Part shown: piece by piece, positions 1 through 7,340 of the stretch | Layout: every line of letters starts with the position of its first letter | Position numbering within the stretch: the first letter of the stretch is position 1 | From: Candidatus Pacearchaeota archaeon | Lineage (GTDB): Archaea; Nanobdellota; Nanobdellia; Pacearchaeales; GW2011-AR1 | Direction of reading: 5' to 3' | DNA: 62,853 nucleotides | Assembly (NCBI GenBank): GCA_018303845.1 | Contig: JAGVXH010000002.1 | Coordinates: forward strand, 91,532-154,384 | Program-made: the position numbers and the translations under genes | Notes under the pieces: generated by a model | What the model saw: the letters and a program-made list of their open reading frames with translations, nothing else | The model's database searches: none | Told to the model about the DNA's origin: nothing

Positions 1-458
1 CTCTGCACCAACTCTCCACCACACTTATCGCAAACACCTTCAACCTTTGGTCTAGGCGAACTATTCACATTAAAAATCGCACCACATTTAACACAATTCC
101 TTCTCCCGCTAATCCTCTTAATCGACTCCTCATCACTAATCGAAATCTCAACGACCTTATCGATATCAGTAATCTTCGCCAACTCTTTAACCTGAGAAAC
201 ATTCCGCGGAAACCCATCCAAAATAAAACCCTTCTTGCAATCCACCTTCTTCAGCCTCTCCTTCAAAATACGAACAATCAACTCGTCTGGGACCAAATCT
301 CCTTTATTCATAAATTTATCAACCTCCAACTTCAAGTCTCCAGTCACTTCACGCAACAAATCCCCACTTGAAATATGACAAAACCCAAACCTCTTCGCAA
401 TCCTCTTCGCCTGCGTCCCTTTCCCAGAACCCTGCGGGCCAACAAAAATCAACCTCAT
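1..458 (-). CDS. adk: adenylate kinase, 3' part cut by the window edge
   Basis: Adenylate kinase makes two ADP from ATP and AMP in the cytoplasm. The frame is open from an ATG at 458 to the left edge, about 152 codons. It begins MRLIFVGPQGSGKGTQAKRI, with the P-loop GPQGSGKGT. NMP-binding features follow (SSGDLLR, then GFILDGFPR). A LID domain carries two CxxC pairs (CVKCG and CDKCG), so this is the zinc-binding long form. The C-terminus lies outside the window. It follows the endonuclease IV gene by 16 nt on the same strand and is probably in that operon. The family is certain; full length cannot be judged. Confidence 0.93.
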   Translation of the reverse strand, partial: MRLIFVGPQGSGKGTQAKRIAKRFGFCHISSGDLLREVTGDLKLEVDKFMNKGDLVPDELIVRILKERLKKVDCKKGFILDGFPRNVSQVKELAKITDIDKVVEISISDEESIKRISGRRNCVKCGAIFNVNSSPRPKVEGVCDKCGGELVQ

Positions 459-474
459 AACATTTCAAACTTCT

Positions 475-1260
475 TCATTTTTTTAAACCTTCCCAAATCT
501 TCGCCCCAGCAACAGCATCTCCAACCGGATCCGGCGATTCACAAATCAAAACCACATCCTTATCCAGCTTAAGCAACCATCCTAAAATCTTCTCCCACTC
601 ATCAACAGACACAACCAAATGCTTCTTCTCACCCTTATCCCCAAACTCAATCCCAGAAAAATGCACATGCCACTTCTTCATCGGGAAAGCCTCTTCAATC
701 CGCGCAAACTCATGCCGACCATATCTCGCCAAAACATGCGCAACATCAATACAAAAAGAGCACCCAGTATCCGCAACCAATCCAGCAACCTCGCTCAAAG
801 ACCCAAACACATTCTTCTTCCCCATCACCTCCGGACAAATCTCAACGTCCCATCCTTCTTTCTTACAAGTTCCGATAATTTCAACAATCCCCTCCTTAAT
901 CCTAGCCCCAGCCTCATCCGAAGACATTCCACTATAAAACCCAGGATGAAAAACAATCCTCTTCGCTCCAAGCCAACTTGCAACCTCACAACATTTCAAA
1001 ATCCTCTTCTTGCTCATCGCAATCTTCTCCTCTTCCTTACTATTCAAATTAACAAAATAAGGTGCATGAATAGACAATACAATCCCAAGCTCCTTTGCCC
1101 TATTGCCAATCTTCCGTCCATCATCCTCACTTTTGATATACGGCCCATAAGTAAACTCAATCTCACAAGCCCGAAGTCCCAATTTATAAAACATTTCCAA
1201 ATTAGAAACAGCTTCGTCCACCGGACCCAACCCTCCAGGCCCGAATCTAATGATACTCAT
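475..1260 (-). CDS. nfo: endonuclease IV-like AP endonuclease (TIM barrel)
   Basis: Endonuclease IV enzymes cut DNA 5' of abasic sites in base-excision repair. This 261-residue protein has the expected metal-ligand pattern in order: IHAPYF (about 65), FHPGFY (about 105), CPEVMGK (about 143), CIDVAH (about 171), HVHFSG (about 198) and a late CESPDP (about 241). Length fits the family. It lies 4 nt after the small membrane protein gene and just before adk, so it is probably cotranscribed with both. A related xylose-isomerase-like TIM barrel without nuclease activity is possible, but the spacing of His, Glu and Asp favours endonuclease IV. Confidence 0.85.
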   Translation of the reverse strand: MSIIRFGPGGLGPVDEAVSNLEMFYKLGLRACEIEFTYGPYIKSEDDGRKIGNRAKELGIVLSIHAPYFVNLNSKEEEKIAMSKKRILKCCEVASWLGAKRIVFHPGFYSGMSSDEAGARIKEGIVEIIGTCKKEGWDVEICPEVMGKKNVFGSLSEVAGLVADTGCSFCIDVAHVLARYGRHEFARIEEAFPMKKWHVHFSGIEFGDKGEKKHLVVSVDEWEKILGWLLKLDKDVVLICESPDPVGDAVAGAKIWEGLKK

Positions 1261-1264
1261 AAGA

Positions 1265-1741
1265 CTAAACTCCTTTTGGCAATCCCGCCATCTCTAAATT
1301 CAATCGTCCTAAATTCTGAACTAAATAAGTATGCAACTTCCGAATCACTAAATCCTGCAATCCCTCTTTCAACAACCCATGACAAACACTAATATCACTC
1401 TCAGGCGCAACAACTACCCCAAAAGGTAACCTGCATTCCATCGTATGACCTTCAAGCCTCATAGAATCTGCATTATTCAATTCACCCCGCAACAATTCAA
1501 CCTCAACCAAACAATCGCCATCCCTTTCCCCTCTAATCACATACCTAAAAATCATATCATCTCCACTAACAAACAAAGCGTTGTCGCAATCTTTCAAATT
1601 ATCCTCGAAACAAACTTTATCCGCACATTTCTCATAACTAAAAAACATAAACCAAATAGACAAAAAAAAACCAACCAAAATAATTCCCGCAATCAACTTC
1701 CACCAAGAAAAACCACTATTCTCAATCTCCTCACCTTTCAT
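1265..1741 (-). CDS. unrecognised single-pass membrane protein
   Basis: I do not recognise this family. I start it at the ATG at 1741 rather than at the upstream ATG at 1780, because a TATATAAA box (1763-1770) lies exactly 21 nt upstream of 1741, the spacing used across this window for leaderless genes. The 158-residue product has one hydrophobic segment near residues 13-33, then a domain with scattered cysteines (CADKVC, DCDN, MECR, VCHG) and charged stretches. It heads the probable operon membrane protein - endonuclease IV - adenylate kinase. Nothing in the sequence gives a function. Confidence 0.75.
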   Translation of the reverse strand: MKGEEIENSGFSWWKLIAGIILVGFFLSIWFMFFSYEKCADKVCFEDNLKDCDNALFVSGDDMIFRYVIRGERDGDCLVEVELLRGELNNADSMRLEGHTMECRLPFGVVVAPESDISVCHGLLKEGLQDLVIRKLHTYLVQNLGRLNLEMAGLPKGV

Positions 1742-1784
1742 TCCAATAAAAACAGAATTAACTATATAAAACTTACCCAATCAA

Positions 1785-2192
1785 TTAATTATTATCAAAT
1801 TTTGAAGCATTATATGCACCAATAACGCTAGACACTATATCCTCTTCCCGAGTAGTATTTTCGGTTAAACAAGCATAAGCATTCCATCCCAATAATTCTT
1901 GCAATTCAAACTTATCGCCGTTCCAACCAGGAATAGTAGATATTACCTTAGTTTTATTAGCTAGTTCAGAAAGTAACCTATTGTCCTCATCCGACCTATT
2001 ACTTAAAAAAACAACATCTGCTTCCCTAATCTTATCTCTACAAACATAAGAACACATACTTAAAGAAAATTCATAGTCCTTAACATTTGCTGAAAATAAA
2101 GCCGATTTCACCTTCCCGAGAAAAGAAGTATCTTCATTAATAGCACACACTTTAACAAAATTCTTAGTATGTCTTGCTTGAATATTCCCCAT
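1785..2192 (-). CDS. unrecognised protein with receiver-like fold pattern
   Basis: Start 2192 is chosen over an ATG nine bases upstream because TATATAAA at 2214-2221 is exactly 21 nt from it. The 135-residue protein alternates hydrophobic strands and helices like a CheY receiver: FVKVCAINED early, ADVVFLSNRSDED in the middle, KVISTIPGW and a final LTENTTREEDIVSSVIGAY. The phosphoacceptor Asp expected after the third strand is not evident (Asn/Ser there), so it would be a pseudo-receiver. That comparison is weak. No sensor kinase is adjacent. Confidence 0.6.
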   Translation of the reverse strand: MGNIQARHTKNFVKVCAINEDTSFLGKVKSALFSANVKDYEFSLSMCSYVCRDKIREADVVFLSNRSDEDNRLLSELANKTKVISTIPGWNGDKFELQELLGWNAYACLTENTTREEDIVSSVIGAYNASKFDNN

Positions 2193-2390
2193 AATACTCA
2201 TAAAAAATATCTCTATATAAAATTAACTAAAAAAGGCTTTGATAAATTCCTTATTTTTGTTACACAAGTTATTAAAAATAAAATTTCAGAAAACGATACT
2301 TTGCCCCATGATGGGTACTAATCTAATATAAAATATTTCTTTAATGCGTCAAAATTTGGATATTTGAAAATCGAAGACTTCAGTTTTTGG

Positions 2391-2414
2391 TGAAATCAAT
2401 TTGCATTTCACCAG
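2391..2414. repeat. inverted repeat in the dnaG 3' spacer
   Basis: GGTGAAAT and ATTTCACC form a perfect 8-bp inverted repeat around an 8-nt loop. It lies beyond the T-tract of the dnaG terminator. The spacer 2222-2473 holds no convincing gene and lacks the strong C-over-G skew of neighbouring DNA, so it may have arrived more recently. Confidence 0.5.
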
Positions 2415-2419
2415 AACCC

Positions 2420-2455
2420 AAAAAAATAAAAAATAAAAAAAGCCCCAAATGGGGC
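2420..2455 (-). terminator. terminator downstream of dnaG
   Basis: On the minus strand GCCCCATTTGGGGC (2442-2455, 5-bp stem) is followed by interrupted T-runs (2420-2441). It starts 18 nt after the dnaG stop codon. Archaeal termination relies mainly on the T-tract; the hairpin is an extra feature here. Confidence 0.75.
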
Positions 2456-2473
2456 ACGAAATTAAATCAGCTT

Positions 2474-3637
2474 TTACAAAGATACTAATTGAACTTGGGT
2501 TACAATAGTCTTACCAAACGTCTTCGCCGCAACTGCACGAGAACCAAGTTTCTCAGCAGCCTGAACAACAACATCAGTGGCTTCCGCAACCATTAAAACA
2601 AATGCATCCTTAGCGTCAATCGAACTAAGCCTTAAAACCGAAACGTTCTTAACAACTTCCAAATCATCATTGATAACTAGGACATTCTTTCCCTTGATTT
2701 CTCCACCAAGACTTCGAAGCTTTGAAATATCGTCATCAGTCAACTCTCGCCTAGCAACGTCTTCCACGGATGCCGAAACCCTATTAGAATAATTCCTAAC
2801 AGGAGGAGAACTATTCTGATTCAAGAAAACCGCAGCCGGAACTTTCTTCCGCAAAGCCTGCAATAATTCCTTACCAGTCAATTCTTCAACTTCCTTGCCG
2901 TCAGGCGCAGTCGCAATGTAAACAATTCGTGCATTATTACAAACGTTTTGAGCAATCAACTTACCACCCCGATCTCCATCAACAAACAAAGTTAATTCCT
3001 TTGTCTGCCCAAGAGTAGCAATAGTCTTCGGGAAACGAGTTCCTTCCATGCCAATAACATTCTTAATGCCATACTTCAAACAGTTAACAACATCAGCTCG
3101 ACCTTCACAAACAATCAATTCTTTCTCAGCGTCAATATTAGGACCAGCAGCTAAACCCTCAGGACCATACTCAACAGCCTTCGAAACACGAGTAGACTCA
3201 CGAAGTTCAGTTCCCATTTCAGTGGAATCCATCCCTTCATTAGATATACCAGCCAGAAGTGCCTTTGCCCTCTCCATGATATAATCTCGCTTACTTCCAC
3301 GAACATCCGAAATTTCCATTATCTGAATCTTCGCATCAGTCGGACCAATCTTATCAATCGTCTCTAAGCTAGCCGCAATAATCGTAGTCTCCGTTCTATC
3401 AAGTGCAGTCGGAATAGTAATCTCTCCAGTTGTCTTACCATTTTCAGTATGTAAATCAACTTCAATCCTACCAATCTTTCCTTCTTTTTGAAGTTCACGA
3501 AGTTCCATGTCAGCACCGAGCAAACCTTCTGTCTGCCCGAACAAAGCCCCAATCACATCAGGTTTTTGAAACGGCCCGTCAGCACTAAACTTAGCTATAA
3601 TCTGATACTTTATCGACGTTGGACTTATTTTTGCCAT
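2474..3637 (-). CDS. dnaG: archaeal DnaG primase-like protein (TOPRIM)
   Basis: This 387-residue protein begins MAKISPTSIKYQI, the usual start of archaeal DnaG. A TOPRIM domain occupies roughly residues 170-250 with IVCEGRADV (catalytic Glu) and FVDGDRGG (metal-binding Asp pair). Archaeal DnaG is found with the exosome and has weak primase activity; its main role may be RNA processing. A C-terminal domain with basic and aliphatic stretches follows a low-complexity linker near 275-300. The start is supported by GGAGAAAA 5-10 nt upstream. The gene has a long leader, with the nearest TATA-like sequence (TTTTTAAAT) around 3760, unlike the leaderless genes nearby. Confidence 0.92.
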   Translation of the reverse strand: MAKISPTSIKYQIIAKFSADGPFQKPDVIGALFGQTEGLLGADMELRELQKEGKIGRIEVDLHTENGKTTGEITIPTALDRTETTIIAASLETIDKIGPTDAKIQIMEISDVRGSKRDYIMERAKALLAGISNEGMDSTEMGTELRESTRVSKAVEYGPEGLAAGPNIDAEKELIVCEGRADVVNCLKYGIKNVIGMEGTRFPKTIATLGQTKELTLFVDGDRGGKLIAQNVCNNARIVYIATAPDGKEVEELTGKELLQALRKKVPAAVFLNQNSSPPVRNYSNRVSASVEDVARRELTDDDISKLRSLGGEIKGKNVLVINDDLEVVKNVSVLRLSSIDAKDAFVLMVAEATDVVVQAAEKLGSRAVAAKTFGKTIVTQVQLVSL

Positions 3638-3858
3638 ATTTTTTCTCCATTTAGTTACAAATTATTAGAAATACTTTCTCTTCCCTACCCTCAAACGTGA
3701 ATGTGATGATGATAATAACCTTCAAAGCTATCTCTAACAACCAAGAAAAACCTTAACCATTTAAAAACTTTTGCACACCAAAAAATACATGAATTTCAAG
3801 AAATTCTTTCTTTAAATCATTTTATATTTTCAAAAAAACAAAAAATTCCGCACAAATA

Positions 3859-3866
3859 TTTATAAA
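3859..3866 (+). promoter_or_regulatory. TATA box for the acidic micro-ORF pair
   Basis: TTTATAAA followed by G lies 39 nt before the ATG at 3906, so this transcript should have a short leader, which carries AGAGGG as a Shine-Dalgarno-like site. The rest of 3640-3900 contains no gene that I can support. Confidence 0.6.
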
Positions 3867-3905
3867 GATTTTAACTCAACAAATTTTAAATAAAAAGAGG
3901 GCAAA

Positions 3906-3989
3906 ATGAAACTCGAAAAACAAGATGATGATGACTTCGAAGACGAAGAAGAATTCGATGACGAAGAAGAACTTGAAGACGAAGATTAG
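3906..3989 (+). CDS. 27-residue hyperacidic micro-ORF
   Basis: ATG at 3906 opens 27 codons ending in TAG. Apart from the first six residues nearly everything is Asp or Glu, broken only by Phe, Phe and Leu at regular distances (DDDDFEDEEEF then DDEEEL). AGAGGG stands just upstream, a TATA box lies at 3859, and a second acidic micro-ORF follows 12 nt later. I do not recognise a family. Acidic tails of this sort mimic nucleic acid or bind basic proteins, but that is inference. Short length is the main reason for doubt. Confidence 0.55.
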   Translation: MKLEKQDDDDFEDEEEFDDEEELEDED

Positions 3990-4001
3990 CCCATAAATAA
4001 A

Positions 4002-4085
4002 ATGCCAAAAAGAGAGAGCCTAAACGACGAATACGACGAAGAAAGTCTCGGAGAAAACGCACTAGATCTCGAAGAAGACCTTTAA
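4002..4085 (+). CDS. second acidic 27-residue micro-ORF
   Basis: ATG at 4002 opens 27 codons: MPKRESLNDEYDEESLGENA, then LDLEEDL. It has the same length as the preceding ORF and is also acidic, though with a basic N-terminus and several leucines. It ends directly at a long T-tract (4086 onward), so the pair makes a self-contained transcription unit: promoter, two micro-ORFs, terminator. Function unknown. Confidence 0.5.
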   Translation: MPKRESLNDEYDEESLGENALDLEEDL

Positions 4086-4113
4086 TTTTTTTTATTTTTT
4101 TATTTTTTTTAAA
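4086..4113 (+). terminator. poly-T terminator after the micro-ORFs
   Basis: The plus strand runs T9-A-T7-A-T8 or similar immediately after the second stop codon. Long T-tracts are the intrinsic terminators of archaea. The opposing gene at 4119-4676 ends just beyond, so the units converge here. Confidence 0.7.
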
Positions 4114-4118
4114 ATTCT

Positions 4119-4676
4119 TTACCCTAATAATCGAGCTTCACGAAACATTCCCAAAGCCATATAAGAAGTTCTCAATTTCTCAGTAACATCCGCCTTTTCA
4201 GATTCATCCAACTTCATCTTAATCAACTTCTCATAAAATTTAACCGCACTTGCCCTTTTGCCTTTCTTATCAAAATCATTTGCAAAACTAAAAAAAACAT
4301 TCTTCCGAGCCAAAGAAATCTTCTTCTTATCTATCTCCCCAGCATCCCTAGCAACACGATTAAACATCTCGTCTGCATCATCCAATCTCCCAACACGACA
4401 AAACATCTCGGCCGCCATTACACAAGAATCCATTCTATCCTTAAACATCGGCTCAACTCCCGCCAAATTACAAAGCGCCCGAGCCGCCCTCTCAAACATC
4501 ATCCGCTCCTCATAAAGCCGAGCAAGCTCACTCCAAATAAATCGTTTAATCTCAAACCCCCCACCGACAACTTTCAACGCACTTTCCAAATAAACAATCT
4601 TATTCAACGCCGTAGCCATAGAACTCAGTTTAACCTTCATATCCTCAATATTTCGCTCTCTAACTTGAACTGCCAT
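4119..4676 (-). CDS. unrecognised alpha-helical repeat protein
   Basis: The 185-residue product is almost wholly helical, with TPR-like pairs such as WSELARLYEERMMFERAARA (about 49-68), MAAEMFCRVGRLDDADEMFN (about 87-106) and a closing LRTSYMALGMFREARLLG. TPR-type scaffolds bind partner proteins; none is indicated here. A TTAAAAAG box about 21 nt upstream supports the ATG at 4676. The adjacent gene 4727-5272 is also helical and has its own promoter. Confidence 0.7.
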   Translation of the reverse strand: MAVQVRERNIEDMKVKLSSMATALNKIVYLESALKVVGGGFEIKRFIWSELARLYEERMMFERAARALCNLAGVEPMFKDRMDSCVMAAEMFCRVGRLDDADEMFNRVARDAGEIDKKKISLARKNVFFSFANDFDKKGKRASAVKFYEKLIKMKLDESEKADVTEKLRTSYMALGMFREARLLG

Positions 4677-4726
4677 AACTAAATCTAAATTAGAACCTTT
4701 TTAAGAATTTATATGTTTCTAATAAT

Positions 4727-5272
4727 CTAAAATAATCTCTTCCCCTTCAAGACATCCATCACAACAGCGTCACAATCCATACCCAATTCCCCAGAACAAG
4801 AAAAAACACATTCCAAAATCAAATCCCGAACATCATAAAAACCTTTTTCATGAAACAATTCCGCATCAGCAAGTTCACAAGGAATTGCAACTAGATATGC
4901 AAGATTTTCAATGTGCTTCAACTCAGAAATCATCGCACCAACATTCCCCCCATTAATGGCTCCAACATAATCTATCCCATTCACAATATCAACAATACCT
5001 CGAACACAATCAGCGAGCTCTTCAAGTCTACCCTTACCAGCAACAAGCTCAGCATCCAAAAAAAGACCAGACAATTTAACCATCCTCGTCAAACTATACT
5101 CCTTACACTTTCTCCCAATTTCGAAAACATCTCTCCTAACCACGAAATTCCCCTGCACAAAATTCGACAACGTATCCCTAAAACACAAATCCGCAAACTC
5201 AAAAGCGTCCGCCCTTAAACAAACATTCGCAACATCAATTCCGTCACTAATACCCCGCAATCCATCTCCCAT
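4727..5272 (-). CDS. unrecognised helical protein
   Basis: Start 5272 is preferred over the longer frame starting at 5326 because CTTATAAA at 5294-5301 is exactly 21 nt upstream. The 181-residue protein is rich in Ala, Val, Cys and acidic residues and appears helical (VANVCLRADAFEFADLCFRD, then KHIENLAYLVAIPCELADAE). It may be a degenerate repeat protein like its neighbour at 4119, but I see no clear repeat unit. Confidence 0.68.
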   Translation of the reverse strand: MGDGLRGISDGIDVANVCLRADAFEFADLCFRDTLSNFVQGNFVVRRDVFEIGRKCKEYSLTRMVKLSGLFLDAELVAGKGRLEELADCVRGIVDIVNGIDYVGAINGGNVGAMISELKHIENLAYLVAIPCELADAELFHEKGFYDVRDLILECVFSCSGELGMDCDAVVMDVLKGKRLF

Positions 5273-5344
5273 TAATATAAAACAAATCCATGGCTTATAA
5301 AAACATACCCTACCCCAATCAAACAAATAAAAATTTTAAACCCA

Positions 5345-5401
5345 AGGGGAAAATTCCCCAAGGGAGATATTATAAAAATAAAAAATAGGTCTTTTCGACC
5401 T
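5345..5401 (-). terminator. double hairpin terminator of the EF-1A gene
   Basis: Directly at the stop codon the minus strand forms AGGTC-GAAAA-GACCT (5387-5401) followed by T-rich sequence (5373-5386). A second perfect palindrome, GGGGAATTTTCCCC, lies at 5346-5359. The tandem arrangement suits a very highly transcribed gene. Confidence 0.75.
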
Positions 5402-6687
5402 TAAAGTTTCTTAGCAACAAGAGATTTACAAACCCCAGCAGCAACTGTAACACCAGCGTCACGGATTGCAAATCGAGCCATATGTGGATTTTCTCCAGCA
5501 GTCTCCATTACAAGGTTTCCGATCGGTTTGATCCTAACAATAGCGATATCTCCATTTTTCAGGAAGTCCGGGTGTTCTTCAGCAACTTGTCCAGTAGCAG
5601 GATCCAACTTAGCCTTAATTTCCACGAATTGACATGGAACTTGAGCTGTGTGAACGTGGAAAACTGGTGTGTATCCCTTAGCAATAACTGTTGGGTGATT
5701 GATAACAGCAACTTGTGCCTCAAATTCCTCAACAATCTTAGCCGGATAAGCAGCGTCACAGATAACATCGCCTCGAGCCATATCTTTCTTACCAACACCT
5801 CTGATGTTGATACCGACATTGTCTCCAGCTCCAGCTTCTTTCAACTGCTCGTGATGAGCTTCGATAGATCTAACTTCACCTGGGATTCCAGTTCCAGATC
5901 GTCCAGGTAATACAATAACCTTTTGACCGACTTTCATAATACCTGTTTCAATCTTTCCTACCGGAACAGTTCCAATACCAGTAATTTCGTAAACATCCTG
6001 GATTGGCATACGCATTGGTAAATTTGTTGGTTTCTCTGGCATAGGGAACTTATCAATCTGTTCTAAAACAGTTGGTCCTTTATACCAAGGCATATTCGCA
6101 GTCTTCTTAGCCATATTATCTCCCATCAAAGCAGAACCTGCTATGAAAGTAGTTTCATCTGGTTTGTAACCAGCTTGCTTGATAACAGCTTTAACTTCCT
6201 CAACAGTTTTGTTAAACCGAGCTTCGTCGTATTTCACAACATCCATCTTGTTAATAAGAACTGCCAAGTGTTTAACACCCATAGTTCGAAGTAACCAAAC
6301 GTGCTCTTTTGTTTGAGGTTGAACACTGTCTTCACATCCAACAACTAAGAAAGCCGCGTCCGCTTGAGAAGCACCTGTAATCATGTTCTTAACAAAATCC
6401 TTGTGCCCTGGAGCGTCAATAATTGTAACTTCATAATTCTGAGTCAAAAGCTTCTTATAAGATAAGTTAATAGTAACTCCTCTCTCTCGCTCTTCCTTCA
6501 GGTTATCCATTACATACGCAAACTCAAAACCTGCTTTACCATGCTTTGCTGCTTCTTCCTTAAGCTTTTTCAAGTCTTGTTCAGAGACTGCGCCTCCCTC
6601 GTAGAACATTCTACCAACTGCGGTAGACTTCCCTTGGTCAACGTGCCCAACGAAAACAACATTCATTCCTGGTTTTTCTTTAGCCAT
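5401..6687 (-). CDS. tuf: translation elongation factor 1-alpha
   Basis: Delivers aminoacyl-tRNA to the ribosome A site with GTP. The 428-residue protein shows G1 GHVDQGKST (about 14-22), the switch region RERGVTIN (about 68), G3 DAPGH (about 91), G4 NKMD (about 147) and beta-barrel domains 2 and 3 ending in CKSLVAKKL. Length and motifs are standard for aEF1A. It stands alone between two terminated units and has a long structured 5' leader. It is followed upstream by EF-2, so the elongation factors lie next to the ribosomal and polymerase operons, an arrangement common in archaea. Confidence 0.98.
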   Translation of the reverse strand: MAKEKPGMNVVFVGHVDQGKSTAVGRMFYEGGAVSEQDLKKLKEEAAKHGKAGFEFAYVMDNLKEERERGVTINLSYKKLLTQNYEVTIIDAPGHKDFVKNMITGASQADAAFLVVGCEDSVQPQTKEHVWLLRTMGVKHLAVLINKMDVVKYDEARFNKTVEEVKAVIKQAGYKPDETTFIAGSALMGDNMAKKTANMPWYKGPTVLEQIDKFPMPEKPTNLPMRMPIQDVYEITGIGTVPVGKIETGIMKVGQKVIVLPGRSGTGIPGEVRSIEAHHEQLKEAGAGDNVGINIRGVGKKDMARGDVICDAAYPAKIVEEFEAQVAVINHPTVIAKGYTPVFHVHTAQVPCQFVEIKAKLDPATGQVAEEHPDFLKNGDIAIVRIKPIGNLVMETAGENPHMARFAIRDAGVTVAAGVCKSLVAKKL

Positions 6688-6721
6688 TTTTTCTATTTTT
6701 TAATTTAGTTAGTTTAATTAT

Positions 6722-6771
6722 ACCGAAGAGATTTCATCCCAAACGATACAAAATAGAATATCGACTTCGGT
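6722..6771 (-). promoter_or_regulatory. leader hairpin upstream of EF-1A
   Basis: ACCGAAG and CTTCGGT (7 bp) enclose about 36 nt between a TTTAAAAA TATA-like box (around 6772-6779) and the start codon. The stem could be extended imperfectly by GAT/ATC. A structured leader contrasts with the leaderless genes around it. A regulatory role is inference. Confidence 0.5.
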
Positions 6772-6789
6772 TTTTAAAGTTAGTGGTCT

Positions 6790-7281
6790 TCAAAAAACTT
6801 TCCCATAGCCCCTGCCAAAAATCTCATAAGCACGACTACCCTTTTCCCATGTCATCTTACCTCTAAAAATATTTTCAACATCCACACAACCAAATCCTCT
6901 CAAAATATCCGCACAATCTTTTAACCAAGTCTCCATCAAGTAAGACCTTCCATCTTTCTCCTCATCATACCAAATACTTATCGTCTTCCAATTTTCAACC
7001 ATAGGCAAAAAAACATCTCCCATTGCCCTCAAACTACTCACGGGCATTTTACTTCTAAAAAAAGAAAAATCCCTAGAATTAATATGTGCAGTCAAATCAT
7101 GACAAACAGAAAAAAATGTAGCATACTCAAGTCTATCAAAAAACGAAACTTCTTTCCTGACTCCAACCAAATTCAAATATTCTTTCCCATCAGAAGAAGG
7201 CAATTTGTATATAGCACCCCTTTCAAACTCTACGCCATCCACAACCTTGGGCAAATCAAAAACAGGGACCAAGCCAGCCAT
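6790..7281 (-). CDS. unrecognised 163-residue protein
   Basis: The start at 7281 (MAGLVPVFDLPK) replaces an in-frame ATG at 7296 because TTTATAAA at 7303-7310 is exactly 21 nt upstream. The protein is mixed alpha/beta with many aromatic residues (FFDRLEYATFFSVCHDLTAH, and SIWYDEEKDGRSYLMETWLK). No signal peptide or transmembrane segment. It belongs to the group of small genes that share the extended promoter motif described at 7303. No family recognised. Confidence 0.65.
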   Translation of the reverse strand: MAGLVPVFDLPKVVDGVEFERGAIYKLPSSDGKEYLNLVGVRKEVSFFDRLEYATFFSVCHDLTAHINSRDFSFFRSKMPVSSLRAMGDVFLPMVENWKTISIWYDEEKDGRSYLMETWLKDCADILRGFGCVDVENIFRGKMTWEKGSRAYEIFGRGYGKVF

Positions 7282-7302
7282 AGAACAATAAATCATCTAC
7301 AC

Positions 7303-7324
7303 TTTATAAAAATAATTACACTCC
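7303..7324 (-). promoter_or_regulatory. extended-consensus promoter, gene 6790-7281
   Basis: Minus strand GTGTAATTATTTTTATAAAG: TATA box plus a conserved upstream part also found before the genes ending at 9804, 10798, 24717, 26935 and 28555. Confidence 0.75.
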
Positions 7325-7340
7325 AGTAAAAAACTTCAAC

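Noticed and set aside
3640-3760. Leader peptide upstream of dnaG with a run of isoleucine codons, suggesting attenuation
   Set aside because: It would need a TTG start, has no clear ribosome binding site, and dnaG is not an amino-acid biosynthesis gene.
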